From NCBI RefSeq assembly GCF_003336875.1, contig NZ_QGNJ01000002.1:1-64000 (forward strand): a DNA stretch of 64,000 nucleotides. Reading direction: 5' to 3'. Both the position numbers and the translations under genes were made by a program. Every line of letters begins with the position of its first letter. The first letter of the stretch is position 1. Below are positions 1 through 9,481 of the stretch, piece after piece. This stretch comes from Oleisolibacter albus. Its GTDB lineage: Bacteria; Pseudomonadota; Alphaproteobacteria; Azospirillales; Azospirillaceae. The notes under the pieces are model-generated. The model had not been told where the DNA came from and made no database searches. It was given only the letters and a program-made list of their open reading frames with translations.

Positions 1-108
1 CCATAGCGAGGGCCATTACACCCGATCCCATCCCGAACTCGGCCGTGAAATCCCTCCGCGCCTATGGTACTGCGTCTCAAGACGTGGGAGAGTCGGTCGC
101 CGCCAGGT
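1..108 (+). rRNA. rrf: 5S ribosomal RNA, 5' end cut by window edge
   Basis: This is the body and 3' half of a 5S rRNA. The conserved loop segment CCCGATCCCATCCCGAACTC is at about 22-41, and the 3' strand ends in GTCGCCGCCAGG near 108. The first few bases, which pair with the 3' end, lie before the window. It is followed 54 bases later by tRNA-fMet and a terminator, so this is the distal end of an rRNA operon. Confidence 0.95.
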
Positions 109-162
109 CCGCTCAGCGCACTGGAAACCCATCCTCCACACATCCTCACCCCTACCCTCTCC

Positions 163-239
<77 letters not shown>

Positions 240-244
240 AATAC

Positions 245-281
245 AAAAGCCCGCATGGCAGCTCTGCCATGCGGGCTTTTT
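245..281 (+). terminator. rho-independent terminator of the rRNA operon
   Basis: AAAGCCCGCATGGCAG pairs with CTGCCATGCGGGCTTT across a very short loop, followed by a T run. It lies six bases after the tRNA-fMet CCA end. Confidence 0.93.
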
Positions 282-313
282 GCTGCCCGCAAAGACCGCC
301 CAAAACAGAACCC

Positions 314-360
314 AGTGAACTGGCCCCGTTTGGCCGGACAGTAAGGCGCTTCCACGATAG
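314..360. mobile_element. possible relic of an IS3-type insertion-sequence end
   Basis: TGAACTGGCCCC followed by a GGACAGTAAGG segment resembles, from memory, the terminal repeats of IS3-family elements found in alphaproteobacteria. No transposase coding and no second end are visible. The SulP fragment stops abruptly about 30 bases away, which would fit an old insertion or deletion. The call rests on memory of IS ends and is weak. Confidence 0.3.
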
Positions 361-390
361 GCCCTCATGAACCCGCGGGGCGGGCGCATT

Positions 391-637
391 TTAAGGCCGG
401 AATGTGGCCGCGGCCAGGACGGCGATGCCGGTTTCCTGCACCAGGGCGATGCTGTTCGCATGCCCGCTGCAAGGCGATGGCCAGCGCGGTCACGGCCCCG
501 CTGAGCAGGATGACGCCCATGCCCAGACCGGCGGACAGGCCGGCAGGGAACAGCAGGGCGGCGAAGGCGATGCCGGCGCCGAGAGTGTCCAACCCGGCGA
601 TCAGCCCGACCAGGGCGGGGGCGAGCAGGCGCTTCAT
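391..637 (-). pseudogene. SulP-family anion transporter, N-terminal fragment with frameshift
   Basis: From ATG at 637 the minus strand reads MKRLLAPALVGLIAGL and continues through two hydrophobic stretches rich in Ala, Gly and Leu, as at the start of SulP permeases. Near 455-475 the frame changes. In the next frame the sequence continues as SIALVQETGIAVLAAA, the segment expected in SulP proteins, then hits TAA at 391-393. A full SulP transporter has 10-14 membrane segments; only the first two or three remain. It is a truncated, frameshifted relic. The family call is by eye. Confidence 0.6.
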
Positions 638-932
638 GCCCCGCCACCCCGGTATGCGCCGCGTAGATGCGCCCGGCTCCAGATCCTTGCACGCGAAGGC
701 GGGTGTCCTGTCGATGTCATCGGGCGGGGTCCGGGGGAGGCCGATCAGAGCCGCGGGTGAGAAGCGCCAAGCCATAGCGTCCGCCCGCCCCTCCCGCTCG
801 CCACCGGTGCAATGGGCGGCGGCCTGAACCCGCTGCCCCACGGGCGCTGCTTGTCTTTGTTCTTGACCTGTTCCCATGTGGGGCCGGCTCGGCTAGCATG
901 CGCGCACCTGCCCGTCCCCCGGAGTGTGCCCC

Positions 933-2438
933 GTGGATACCCCCTTCGCTTTCGATCCCGCCTCGCTTCTGCTGGGTGCCGCCCTGGCGGCGGCGCTGGT
1001 CTTCGCGGCCATGCGCCAGGCCACCGCCCGCAGCCTGGGCGGGCTGGAGGCCGAGCGGGCCGCCCTGCTGGCGGAAAAGGAGTTCGCGCTGCACCAGCTG
1101 GAGGAGGCGCGGGGCGAGATGATCGAGCGCGACCAGCTATTGGCCGACCTCAACCGTCAGCTGGCCGATGCCCGCGCCGGCCGTGCCGCGGCGGAGACCA
1201 CGGCGGCGCGCGTGCCCGAGCTGGAGCGCCGGCTGGAGTCGCTGCGCACGGCCCTGGCCACCGAGACGGCCCGCGTCGAGCGGCTGAGCGCCGACCAGGA
1301 CGGGCTGCAGCAGCGGCTGACGGAGAACCGCGCGCTGCTGGCCCAGGCCGAAGCCCGCTTCCGCGAGGCGTTCCAGGCCCTGTCGGCCGATGCCCTGGCC
1401 GCCAACAACCGCAGTTTCCTGGCCCTGGCCCAGGCGCAGCTGGAGAAGTTCCAGGAGGCGGCCAAGGGCGATCTGGAGAAGCGGCAGCAGGCCATCGGCG
1501 AGATCGTGGCCCCGGTGCGCGACCGGCTGGAGCGCTTCGACCATGCGCTGCAGCAGATGGAGCAGGCCCGCGTCGGCGCCTATGTCGAGCTGAAGACCCA
1601 GGTGGCCGGGCTGATGGAGACGCAGAGCCAGCTGCGGGCCGAGACGGGCAATCTGGTCCGCGCCCTGCGCAGCCCCGCCGCCCGTGGCCGCTGGGGCGAG
1701 ATCCAGCTGCGCCGGGTGGTGGAGATGGCCGGCATGCTGGACCATTGCGATTTCTTCGAGCAGGCCAGCCTGGATGGCGGCGAGCAAGGCCGGCTGCGGC
1801 CGGACCTGCTGGTGCGCCTGCCCGGCGGCAAGACCATCATCGTCGATGCCAAGGCGCCGCTGGAGGCCTTCCTTGACGCGGCCAATGCCAGCGACGATGC
1901 CGTGCGCCAGACCCAGATGGCCCGCCACGCCCGCCATGTGCGCGACCATATGAAGGGGCTGGGGGAGAAGCGCTATTGGAGCCAGTTCGAACAGGCGCCG
2001 GAATTCGTCGTCATGTTCCTGCCCGGCGAGAACTTCTTCTCCGCCGCGCTGGAGCAGGATCCGGCCCTGATCGAGGCCGGTATCGACCAGTCGGTGATCC
2101 CGGCCACGCCGACGACGCTGATCGCGCTGCTGCGCGCCGTCTCCTATGGCTGGCGGCAGGAGCGGCTGGCCCGCAACGCCCGTGAGATCAGCGATCTGGG
2201 CCGGGATCTGTATGAGCGGCTGGCGGTCATGGCCGACCATATGGCCCGGCTGGGCAAGGGGCTGGGCGGCGCCGTGGAGTGCTACAACCGGGCCGTGGCC
2301 AGCCTGGAAAGCCGGGTGCTGGTCACTGCCCGCAAATTCAAGGAGCTGAAGGCCGTGCCGGAGCAGGCCGAACTGGGCGAACTGGCGCCGCTGGAGCAGG
2401 TGCCGCGCAGCCTGCAGACGCCGGAGATCCAGCCCTGA
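933..2438 (+). CDS. rmuC: DNA recombination protein RmuC
   Basis: RmuC proteins limit DNA inversion and recombination at repeats and carry a nuclease-like fold; their exact reaction is unsettled. This 501-aa protein has one N-terminal membrane helix (about residues 7-26), then a long Glu/Arg/Ala-rich coiled coil to about 180, then the RmuC domain. Recognisable blocks are [15 protein letters not shown] near residue 305 and [18 protein letters not shown] near 365. GTG at 933 is preferred because GGAG ends eight bases upstream; GTG at 924 is an alternative that adds three residues. def follows 131 bp downstream on the same strand. Confidence 0.93.
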   Translation: MDTPFAFDPASLLLGAALAAALVFAAMRQATARSLGGLEAERAALLAEKEFALHQLEEARGEMIERDQLLADLNRQLADARAGRAAAETTAARVPELERRLESLRTALATETARVERLSADQDGLQQRLTENRALLAQAEARFREAFQALSADALAANNRSFLALAQAQLEKFQEAAKGDLEKRQQAIGEIVAPVRDRLERFDHALQQMEQARVGAYVELKTQVAGLMETQSQLRAETGNLVRALRSPAARGRWGEIQLRRVVEMAGMLDHCDFFEQASLDGGEQGRLRPDLLVRLPGGKTIIVDAKAPLEAFLDAANASDDAVRQTQMARHARHVRDHMKGLGEKRYWSQFEQAPEFVVMFLPGENFFSAALEQDPALIEAGIDQSVIPATPTTLIALLRAVSYGWRQERLARNAREISDLGRDLYERLAVMADHMARLGKGLGGAVECYNRAVASLESRVLVTARKFKELKAVPEQAELGELAPLEQVPRSLQTPEIQP

Positions 2439-2569
2439 CGGCCCCTTCCCACCCGGCCCTGCCATGAGTGGCTTGACGCCGGCGCGGGCTGGCTCTATCT
2501 GCCAGCTATGATCTCCGGGCGCCGTCCGCCCCGGTCATTCCCCCGTGATTCTGCCGGAAGTCCGCCCGC

Positions 2570-3082
2570 ATGTCGCTGTTGCCGATCCTGACCATCCCCG
2601 ACACCCGCCTGAAGCAGACCTGTACGCCGCTGACCGGGGTGGATGGCCGCGTGGCGCAGCTGATGGATGACATGCTGGAGACCATGTACAAGGCGCCGGG
2701 CATCGGTCTGGCCGCGCCGCAGGTGGGCGTGCTGGAGCGGATCATCGTCGTCGACGTCACCGATCACAAGACCGAGACGCCGGCACCGCTGGCCATGGCC
2801 AATCCGGAGCTGGTCTGGAGCGGCGACGAGATGCAGGTGGTGCAGGAAGGCTGCCTGTCGATCCCGGAGATCTATGCCGACGTCACCCGGCCGCGTCAGA
2901 TCCGCGTGCGCTATGTGGACCGCAACGGCGAGGTGCAGGAGATGGATGCCGAGGGGCTGCTGTCCACCTGCATCCAGCATGAGATCGACCATCTCAACGG
3001 CGTGCTGTTCATCGACCACCTGTCCAGCCTCAAGCGCAACATGCTGCTGCGCAAGTACAACAAGCAGCGCAAGGCGGGCTGA
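2570..3082 (+). CDS. def: peptide deformylase
   Basis: The enzyme removes the formyl group from the N-terminal methionine of nascent proteins using a bound metal. At 170 aa it has the usual length. All three signature motifs are present: [10 protein letters not shown] near residue 45, EGCLSIP near 92 (Cys is a metal ligand), and HEIDHLNG near 138 (two His ligands and the catalytic Glu). fmt begins two bases after its stop, so the enzymes that add and remove the formyl group are co-transcribed. Confidence 0.98.
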   Translation: MSLLPILTIPDTRLKQTCTPLTGVDGRVAQLMDDMLETMYKAPGIGLAAPQVGVLERIIVVDVTDHKTETPAPLAMANPELVWSGDEMQVVQEGCLSIPEIYADVTRPRQIRVRYVDRNGEVQEMDAEGLLSTCIQHEIDHLNGVLFIDHLSSLKRNMLLRKYNKQRKAG

Positions 3083-3084
3083 GC

Positions 3085-4011
3085 ATGGCCCTGCGTCTGG
3101 CCTTCATGGGCACGCCGGACTTCTCGGTGCCCGTCCTGGATGCGCTGGTGGCGGCGGGCCATGACGTGGTCTGCGTCTACAGCCAGCCGCCGCGCCCGGC
3201 CGGGCGCGGCCACCAGCTGCAGGCCAGCCCGGTGCAGCGCCGGGCCGAGGCGCTGGGCATCCCCGTCCGTCACCCCAGGGGCCTGCGCAAACCGGAACCG
3301 CAGGCGGAGTTCGCTGCCCTCGATCTGGACTGCGCCGTGGTCGCGGCCTATGGGCTGATCCTGCCGAAGCCGATCCTGGAGGCACCGCGGCTGGGCTGCC
3401 TCAATGTCCATGCCTCGCTGCTGCCGCGCTGGCGCGGGGCGGCCCCCATCCAGCGGGCCATCCTGGCCGGCGACACCGAAAGCGGCGTCACCATCATGCA
3501 GATGGATGAGGGGCTGGACACCGGGGCCATGCTGCTGACCGGCACGGTGCCCATCGGTCCGCGCATGACCGCCAGCGACCTGCACGACGCGCTGTCGGCC
3601 CAGGGCGCCGAGCTGATCGTCCGCGCCCTGGCGGGGGTGGCCGCCGGCACGCTGCCCCCGCGGCCGCAGCCGCAGGAGGGCGTCACCTACGCCGCCAAGC
3701 TGACCAAGGAGGAGGGGCGGCTGGATTTCGGCCGCCCGGCGGTGGAGCTGGACCGGCAGGTGCGCGGGCTGACACCCTGGCCCGGCTGCTGGTTCGAGAC
3801 GGCGGCGGGCGAGAAGATCAAGGTGCTGGCGGGCGCGCCGGTGGCGGGCACCGGTGCGCCCGGCACGCTGCTGGATGCGGATCTGACCCTGGGCTGCGGC
3901 AGTGGTGCCCTCCGGCTGCTGCGGGTGCAGCGGCCGGGCAAGGGGCCGGTCAGCGGCGCCGACTTCCTGCGCGGCTTCCCCCATACGCTCGGGGCGGCGC
4001 TGGCGGTGTAA
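3085..4011 (+). CDS. fmt: methionyl-tRNA formyltransferase
   Basis: It formylates Met-tRNA-fMet with 10-formyl-tetrahydrofolate, working with the initiator tRNA encoded at 163-239. At 308 aa it has the expected length. The N-terminal domain begins [19 protein letters not shown], and the catalytic region [20 protein letters not shown] contains the conserved Asn, His and nearby Asp motif. The C-terminal tRNA-binding domain starts around residue 205. It is two bases from def and probably translated from the same mRNA. Confidence 0.98.
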   Translation: MALRLAFMGTPDFSVPVLDALVAAGHDVVCVYSQPPRPAGRGHQLQASPVQRRAEALGIPVRHPRGLRKPEPQAEFAALDLDCAVVAAYGLILPKPILEAPRLGCLNVHASLLPRWRGAAPIQRAILAGDTESGVTIMQMDEGLDTGAMLLTGTVPIGPRMTASDLHDALSAQGAELIVRALAGVAAGTLPPRPQPQEGVTYAAKLTKEEGRLDFGRPAVELDRQVRGLTPWPGCWFETAAGEKIKVLAGAPVAGTGAPGTLLDADLTLGCGSGALRLLRVQRPGKGPVSGADFLRGFPHTLGAALAV

Positions 4012-4099
4012 GGGCCGCGGCCAGGCCGGCACGCGCATCACACCCGTGGTGACCGCGCCCGCAGCGGCGACCGGATACGGGCCTGGGCGCCCTGGTGCC

Positions 4100-5119
4100 T
4101 CACGGCCCGGATCCGCCGCGCAGAAGGGCGTCCGGCGTCAGGCCGGGTGACCCCCGGCCGGCGGCTTCGGCCGCCTTCACCGCGGCATGGACACGACGGT
4201 TGACCGGTGCCTCCAGCCCCGCGCGCCCGGCCAGATCCACCACGGCCCCCTGCAGCCAGTCCACCTCGGTCGGGCGGCGGAAATGCAGATCCTCCCACAT
4301 GGATGAGCGCGCCTCGGGATCGATGCGCAGCATGCGCCCGGCCAGCAGGCGGAACAGCGGATCGGGCAGATCCAGCAGCCGGGGCAGCAGCGATGGGCGC
4401 ACGGCCCCGATCCGGGCCGGGCGGATGCCGGCCGCCGCCAGGGCCGCCAGGGCTTCCCGCTGTTGCGCCGCCAGCAGCCGGCGCCAGCGCCGGTCGGCCA
4501 GTTCCGCGCGCAGGGGCAGGCCGCAGAGCGCATTCAGGGCGTTGTTGAGGTTCAGCAACAGCTTGCCCCACTGCACCGCCGGCATGTCCGCCGCCGCCGC
4601 CAGCGGCAGGCCCGGCACGGCCAGGATGTCGGTCAGACGATCCCCGGTCGCTTCCACCAGCACCGGCCCGCCGGTGGCGCGGTGGAACCGCCCCTGGCCG
4701 GCCTGGACCACGTTGAAGGGCACGGTGCCGGCCAGCACGCGGCGGCCCGGCAGGGCGCGGGCCAGAATGTCGGCGTTGCCGACGCCGTTCTGCAGGCTGA
4801 GGATGGTGGTGCCGGCCGGGCAATGGGCCGCCAGCAGGGCGGCCATGGCGGCGGTATCGCCGCTCTTCACCGTCACCAGCACCAGATCGGCGCCGCCCAG
4901 CACCGTGGCCGCGTCGGTGGACAGGGCCAGCGCCTCCGCCGGCAGGCGCCGGTCAGTGCCGTCGAGATCGGTGAGGTGCAGCCCGTGCCGGGTCAGCTCG
5001 TCGCACAGCCGTGGCCGCAGCAGGAACCGGACCTCGCGCCCGGCCAGGGCCAGACAGCCGCCGACATAACAGCCGATGCTGCCCGCACCGGCAATGGCGA
5101 TGCGGCGGGCGGGCGACAT
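4100..5119 (-). CDS. panE: 2-dehydropantoate 2-reductase family protein
   Basis: PanE reduces ketopantoate to pantoate with NADPH in pantothenate synthesis. The N terminus RRIAIAGAGSIGCYVGGCLA is the Rossmann GxGxxG loop. LLLNLNNALNALCG near residue 180 and the C-terminal helical domain match ApbA/PanE proteins, including the catalytic Lys in WGKLLLNLNN. The length of 339 aa is somewhat above the usual 300-310. Alphaproteobacteria often carry several paralogs acting on other ketoacids, so the substrate is less certain than the family. It lies 29 bp downstream of the Mpo1-like gene on the same strand. Confidence 0.87.
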   Translation of the reverse strand: MSPARRIAIAGAGSIGCYVGGCLALAGREVRFLLRPRLCDELTRHGLHLTDLDGTDRRLPAEALALSTDAATVLGGADLVLVTVKSGDTAAMAALLAAHCPAGTTILSLQNGVGNADILARALPGRRVLAGTVPFNVVQAGQGRFHRATGGPVLVEATGDRLTDILAVPGLPLAAAADMPAVQWGKLLLNLNNALNALCGLPLRAELADRRWRRLLAAQQREALAALAAAGIRPARIGAVRPSLLPRLLDLPDPLFRLLAGRMLRIDPEARSSMWEDLHFRRPTEVDWLQGAVVDLAGRAGLEAPVNRRVHAAVKAAEAAGRGSPGLTPDALLRGGSGP

Positions 5120-5148
5120 CAGGGGGCCGGGCGGGAATGCAGGCGGGA

Positions 5149-5664
5149 TCAGGCGCGGACGCCGCCGATGCCGCCGGCCACCAACCGGTCCACCTCGCCC
5201 TCCAGCTGCTTGCGCAGGCCCAGGGCGAAGAACAGTTCCGTGGTCAGGAACAGGGGCGCCACGAAGATCTGGAAGATGTTCTGCAGCAGGGCGGGCTTGT
5301 TGCCTTCGAACTTGTGGCCGAGAAGCTGGATGGCCCAGCCGATGACGAAGGCGGCGACACCGATGCCGACGGCCGTTCCCGTCTCCATCTGCGAGACCAG
5401 ATCGGCCAGCCAGAGGAAGGGCAGGGTCAGCAGACCCACGGTGACGCCGATCAGCGCGTCCAGGCTGATGTAATAGACGGTCATCACGGCGACGAAGGCC
5501 ATGGCCAGCGTCACAGGCTGGCCGGCCACCTCCATCCGCAGCGCGCTCATCGCCAGCAGCAGGCTGAACACGATGGTGGGGACACCAAAGAAGTGCGTCA
5601 GCTTGTTGTGCGGGTGACGGTGATAGGCGGCGTAGAAGGCCATGTGGCCGGCCAGCTTGCTCAT
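5149..5664 (-). CDS. Mpo1-like membrane protein (DUF962)
   Basis: This 171-aa protein has four to five membrane segments. It carries the family signature near the N terminus, YHRHPHNKLTHFFGVP, and a second His-containing block LLGHKFEGNKPALLQN near residue 130. Yeast Mpo1 of this family is an iron-dependent dioxygenase in alpha-oxidation of hydroxy fatty acids; bacterial members are mostly untested. ATG at 5664 is preferred over the longer reading from 5769, because the family normally begins MSKLxxH and the upstream part overlaps an operator-like palindrome. It may be co-transcribed with the panE-like gene. Confidence 0.85.
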   Translation of the reverse strand: MSKLAGHMAFYAAYHRHPHNKLTHFFGVPTIVFSLLLAMSALRMEVAGQPVTLAMAFVAVMTVYYISLDALIGVTVGLLTLPFLWLADLVSQMETGTAVGIGVAAFVIGWAIQLLGHKFEGNKPALLQNIFQIFVAPLFLTTELFFALGLRKQLEGEVDRLVAGGIGGVRA

Positions 5665-5721
5665 GGGCGTTTCCTCGGTTCCCAGACAGATGGGCCTGCT
5701 CGGGCTCTGCGGCCCTCTTAT

Positions 5722-5743
5722 AAACAGACCAATCGGTTTGTTT
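5722..5743. promoter_or_regulatory. TetR-type operator-like inverted repeat
   Basis: AAACAGACC, AATC, GGTTTGTTT form a 9-bp inverted repeat with one mismatch. It closely resembles boxes bound by TetR/AcrR-type repressors. It lies 58 bp upstream of the ATG of the Mpo1-like gene. No TetR gene is adjacent; the two TetR genes in the window are 16 and 24 kb away. Confidence 0.5.
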
Positions 5744-5764
5744 TTAGATTGGCCGGCGAATGAT

Positions 5765-6096
5765 GGCAAGAGGTTTTCGTTTCATGCGGTACGATAGACA
5801 CCGGCATCGGCCTGCCGAGAGCCGTCCGGGGTGTTCGGCGGCAGGCACCCGCCGGCGGCGCAGCCCAGAGTCGCGCCGGCCGGGTCGATGCGCGGCTTTA
5901 ACCACGGGCGTCCCGGCTTCATTCTATGGGCATGAGGGGGACGGGGTCCCGCGGGGCGGTTCTGGACAGGGTCGGCCCGCGCGGCTAAGACACTCGGCTG
6001 GGATCAGCGGCGTTTCGGTTGTTGCGCCGGCTGCCCCCGTCCGGGCCATCTTCCGTTCCCGATCCGCCGGTTTCCCTGCCAGTTCAGGATGCAGCA
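5765..6096. other. leader region before ileS without a gene
   Basis: About 330 bp between the operator-like repeat and the ileS start. I see no T-box features, no tRNA-like element and no convincing hairpin. It presumably holds the ileS promoter, but none stands out. Confidence 0.4.
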
Positions 6097-9000
6097 ATGA
6101 CGACGCCTTCCGAGCCGTTCCGCCCCTATCCCGCCGCCGAGCCCAATCCGGACTTCCCCCGGATCGAGGAGGAGGTGCAGGAGACCTGGAAGCGCGAGCG
6201 GATCTTCGCGGAATCCGTCGACTTCCGCCCGGCGGACGCCCAGGGCCGGAGCAACGAATATGTCTTCTATGACGGCCCGCCCTTCGCCAACGGCCTGCCC
6301 CATTACGGGCATCTGGTCACCGGCTTCGTGAAGGATCTGGTGCCGCGCTACCAGACCATGCGTGGCCACAAGGTGCAGCGCCGCTTCGGCTGGGACTGCC
6401 ATGGCCTGCCGGCCGAGCTGCAGTCGGAGAAGGAACTGGGCGTCAGCGGCCGCCACGACATCCTGGCCTACGGCATCGACAAGTTCAACGAGCACTGCAA
6501 GGTCTCGGTCCTGCGCTTCACCCACGAGTGGGAGTACTACGTCACCCGCCAGGGCCGCTGGGTCGATTTCCAGAACGACTACAAGACCATGGACCTCTCC
6601 TTCATGGAGAGCGTGATGTGGGCGTTCAAGCAGCTCTGGGACAAGGGGCTGGTCTATGAGGGCTACCGCGTGGTGCCCTACAGCTGGGCCGTGCAGTCGC
6701 CGCTGTCGAACTTCGAGACGCGGCTGGACAATTCCTACCGCGAGCGGCAGGACCCGGCGCTGACGGTGAAGTTCCGCCTGGACCCGCGCGACGGCGACCC
6801 CGGCCCGGTGGACATGCTGGCCTGGACCACCACGCCCTGGACGCTGCCCAGCAATCTGGCGCTGGCCGTGGGGCCGGAGATCGACTACGCCCTGGTTCGG
6901 CTGGGCGACAGCCATCTGATCCTGGCCGAGGCGGCGCTGGGCAAGTACGCCAAGGAGCTGGAGGGCCATGAGGTCGTCCGCACCCTGAAGGGCGCGGAGC
7001 TGGCCGGGCGCACCTATCAGCCGCTGTTCCCCTTCTTCGCCGACAAGGCCAAGGAGGGCGCCTTCCGCGTGCTGGCGGCCGATTTCGTCGCCACCGGCGA
7101 CGGCGTGGGCATCGTCCATATGGCGCCGGGCTTCGGCGAGGACGACCTGAACACCTGCGTCGCCAACGACATCCCCGTGGTGGTGCCGGTGGATGTGGCC
7201 GGCAAGTTCACCAGCGAGGTGCCGCCCTATGAAGGCGTCAACGTCATCGAGGCCAATCCCCAGGTCATCAAGGATCTGAAGGCCCGGGGCGTGGTGCTGC
7301 GGCACGAGACCATCGTCCACAATTATCCGCATTGCTGGCGCACCGACACGCCGCTGATCTACAAGGCCGTCAACAGCTGGTATGTGGAGGTCAGCCGGTT
7401 CAAGGACCGGATGGTCGAGCTGAACAAGCAGATCAACTGGATCCCCGGCCATGTGAAGGACGGGCTGTTCGGCAACTGGCTGGAGAATGCCCGCGACTGG
7501 AACATCAGCCGCAACCGCTTCTGGGGTGCCCCCATCCCGGTGTGGAAGAGCGACGACCCGCGCTATCCCCGCCTGGACGTCTATGGCAGCCTGGAGGAGA
7601 TCGAGCGCGACTTCGGCGTGAAGCCGGCCGATCTGCACCGCCCCGGCATCGACCAGCTGGTACGCCCGAACCCCGACGATCCCACCGGCAAGTCGATGAT
7701 GCGCCGGGTGGAGGATGTGCTGGACTGCTGGTTCGAAAGCGGCTCCATGCCCTTCGCCCAGCTCCATTACCCCTTCGAGAACAAGGCCCGGTTCGAGCAG
7801 AACTTCCCGGCCGACTTCATCGTGGAGTATGTGGCCCAGACCCGCGGCTGGTTCTACACGCTGATGGTGCTGTCCACGGCGCTGTTCGACAGCATCCCGT
7901 TCAAGAACGTGATCTGCCACGGCGTGGTGCTGGACGAGCATAAGCAGAAGCTGTCCAAGCGCCTGCGCAACTATCCCGACCCGCAGGAGGTGCTGAACAC
8001 CCAGGGGGCCGACGCGCTGCGCTGGTATCTGGTGTCGTCGCCGCTGATGGTGGGCGGTGACCTGGCCATGCCCAAGGACGCCCGCGGCATCGCCCAGGCG
8101 CTGCGCCAGGGCGTGCTGCCGCTGTGGAACGCCTACAGCTTCTTCACCCTCTACGCCAACATCGACGGCATCCGCGGCCGGATGCGGACCGAGTCCGCCG
8201 AGACCGCCTCGACCCGGGATCAGGCCGGCGTTCTGGACCGCTACATCCTGGCCAAGACGCGGGAACTGGTGGAGGGGCTGGCCGAACGGCTGGACGCCTA
8301 CGACCTGCCCGGTGCCTACGCGCTGGTGCCCGGCTATTACGATGCGCTGAACAACTGGTACATCCGCCTGTGCCGCCCGCGCTTCTGGCGCGGGGCGGAG
8401 GGGGACGCCCAGGACAAGCGCAACGCCTATGACACGCTCTATACCTGTCTGGTCACGGTGGCCAAGGCGCTGGCGCCGCTGCTGCCGCATGTGACCGAGC
8501 GCATCCATGCGGCGCTGACCGGGGAGAAGAGCGTGCATCTGGCCGACTGGCCCGATGTGTCGGCCCTGCCCAGCGACCATACGCTGGTGGCGGAGATGGA
8601 TCTGGTGCGCGAGATCTGCGCCGCCGGCCTGTCCATCCGCGAGTCCAAGAAGCTGCGCACCCGCCTGCCGCTGCGCGAGGTGACCATCATTCACCCCGAT
8701 GCCGGTTTCCTCGACCCCTATCTGGGGCTGATCAAGCAGGAGCTGAACGTCAAGGGTTCGACCCTGACCACCGACATCGCCAAGGCCGGCACCCGCCAGC
8801 TGGCGGTCAATGCCGCCATTGTCGGCCCCAAGGTCGGCCCGGCCATGAAGGCGGTCATGGCCGCCTCGAAGCAGGGGCAATGGACCGACCGCGGCGATGG
8901 CACGGTGGAGGTGGCCGGCCAGATCCTGGGGCCGGGCGAGTTCGACATCCGCATCCAGACCAGGGAAGGGCTGAGCGCCGCCCGTTTCGCCGCCGGCAAG

Positions 9001-9300
9001 GGCGTGGTGGTGCTGGACACCCAGGTGGATGCCGAGCTGGAGAAGGAGGGCTGGGCCCGCGACTTCGTCCGCGCCGTGCAGCAGACCCGCAAGGATGCCG
9101 GCTTCCAGGTCACCGACCGCATCCGCATCGCCGCCACGGTGCCGGCGGAGGTGGCCGAGGCCCTGGCCGCCCATGCCGAGACGGTGAAGCGCGAGACGCT
9201 GGCCGTGGAGCTGGCGGTCAATGATGGCGGCCTGACCGGGGCCTGCACCCAGGTCGACCTGTCCGGCACCAGCATCCAGCTGGCCATCACCAAGGCCTGA
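6097..9300 (+). CDS. ileS: isoleucyl-tRNA synthetase, type 2 (eukaryote-like)
   Basis: It charges tRNA-Ile. The 1067-aa length and sequence match the IleRS2 clade rather than the E. coli type. PFANGLPHYGHLVTG near residue 58 is the HIGH motif in the form HYGH. The editing domain has TTPWTLPSNLALAVG near 245. The KMSKS motif appears as KLSKRLRNYP near 622. The C-terminal half has the anticodon-binding domain and the extension typical of type 2. ATG at 6097 is chosen because MTTPSEPFRPYP leads directly into the family start; the longer reading from 6019 adds an unconserved segment. IleRS2 enzymes are generally insensitive to mupirocin. A tRNA-Ile(GAT) gene faces it downstream. Confidence 0.97.
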   Translation: MTTPSEPFRPYPAAEPNPDFPRIEEEVQETWKRERIFAESVDFRPADAQGRSNEYVFYDGPPFANGLPHYGHLVTGFVKDLVPRYQTMRGHKVQRRFGWDCHGLPAELQSEKELGVSGRHDILAYGIDKFNEHCKVSVLRFTHEWEYYVTRQGRWVDFQNDYKTMDLSFMESVMWAFKQLWDKGLVYEGYRVVPYSWAVQSPLSNFETRLDNSYRERQDPALTVKFRLDPRDGDPGPVDMLAWTTTPWTLPSNLALAVGPEIDYALVRLGDSHLILAEAALGKYAKELEGHEVVRTLKGAELAGRTYQPLFPFFADKAKEGAFRVLAADFVATGDGVGIVHMAPGFGEDDLNTCVANDIPVVVPVDVAGKFTSEVPPYEGVNVIEANPQVIKDLKARGVVLRHETIVHNYPHCWRTDTPLIYKAVNSWYVEVSRFKDRMVELNKQINWIPGHVKDGLFGNWLENARDWNISRNRFWGAPIPVWKSDDPRYPRLDVYGSLEEIERDFGVKPADLHRPGIDQLVRPNPDDPTGKSMMRRVEDVLDCWFESGSMPFAQLHYPFENKARFEQNFPADFIVEYVAQTRGWFYTLMVLSTALFDSIPFKNVICHGVVLDEHKQKLSKRLRNYPDPQEVLNTQGADALRWYLVSSPLMVGGDLAMPKDARGIAQALRQGVLPLWNAYSFFTLYANIDGIRGRMRTESAETASTRDQAGVLDRYILAKTRELVEGLAERLDAYDLPGAYALVPGYYDALNNWYIRLCRPRFWRGAEGDAQDKRNAYDTLYTCLVTVAKALAPLLPHVTERIHAALTGEKSVHLADWPDVSALPSDHTLVAEMDLVREICAAGLSIRESKKLRTRLPLREVTIIHPDAGFLDPYLGLIKQELNVKGSTLTTDIAKAGTRQLAVNAAIVGPKVGPAMKAVMAASKQGQWTDRGDGTVEVAGQILGPGEFDIRIQTREGLSAARFAAGKGVVVLDTQVDAELEKEGWARDFVRAVQQTRKDAGFQVTDRIRIAATVPAEVAEALAAHAETVKRETLAVELAVNDGGLTGACTQVDLSGTSIQLAITKA

Positions 9301-9415
9301 CGCAACCGGTCACCCGCCGCTCCGCATCCGGGGCGGCGGGGCGCGCCGGCCAAGGGCGCCGCCAGGCGCGGTGCCGGTCGCGGCACGGCCGGATATCCAA
9401 GGCCTGAAAAACAAG

Positions 9416-9445
9416 AAAGCCGGCCCAAAGGGCCGGCTTTTCTTT
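9416..9445. terminator. rho-independent terminator after ileS
   Basis: AAAGCCGGCCC, loop AAA, GGGCCGGCTTTTCTTT. It lies between convergent ileS and tRNA-Ile and may serve both strands, though the T run is best for the plus strand. Confidence 0.88.
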
Positions 9446-9481
9446 GCGGCGATCACGTCGGCGGAAGTGATCGGGACGGGA

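Larger units (their letters stand above)
283..932. other. 650-bp region without an intact gene
   Basis: The stretch between the rRNA operon terminator and rmuC holds no intact gene. It contains a possible insertion-sequence end near 314-345 and a broken SulP transporter fragment at 391-637, both listed separately. The rest (about 640-900) shows no convincing coding or RNA structure. Confidence 0.6.

Noticed and set aside
5765-6096. T-box or other tRNA-sensing leader before ileS
   Set aside because: No T-box sequence or terminator/antiterminator pair is visible, and T-boxes are not expected in this group.
6004-9174. Open frame of 1056 codons on the minus strand opposite ileS
   Set aside because: Antisense shadow of a clear synthetase gene, with the same low-complexity composition.
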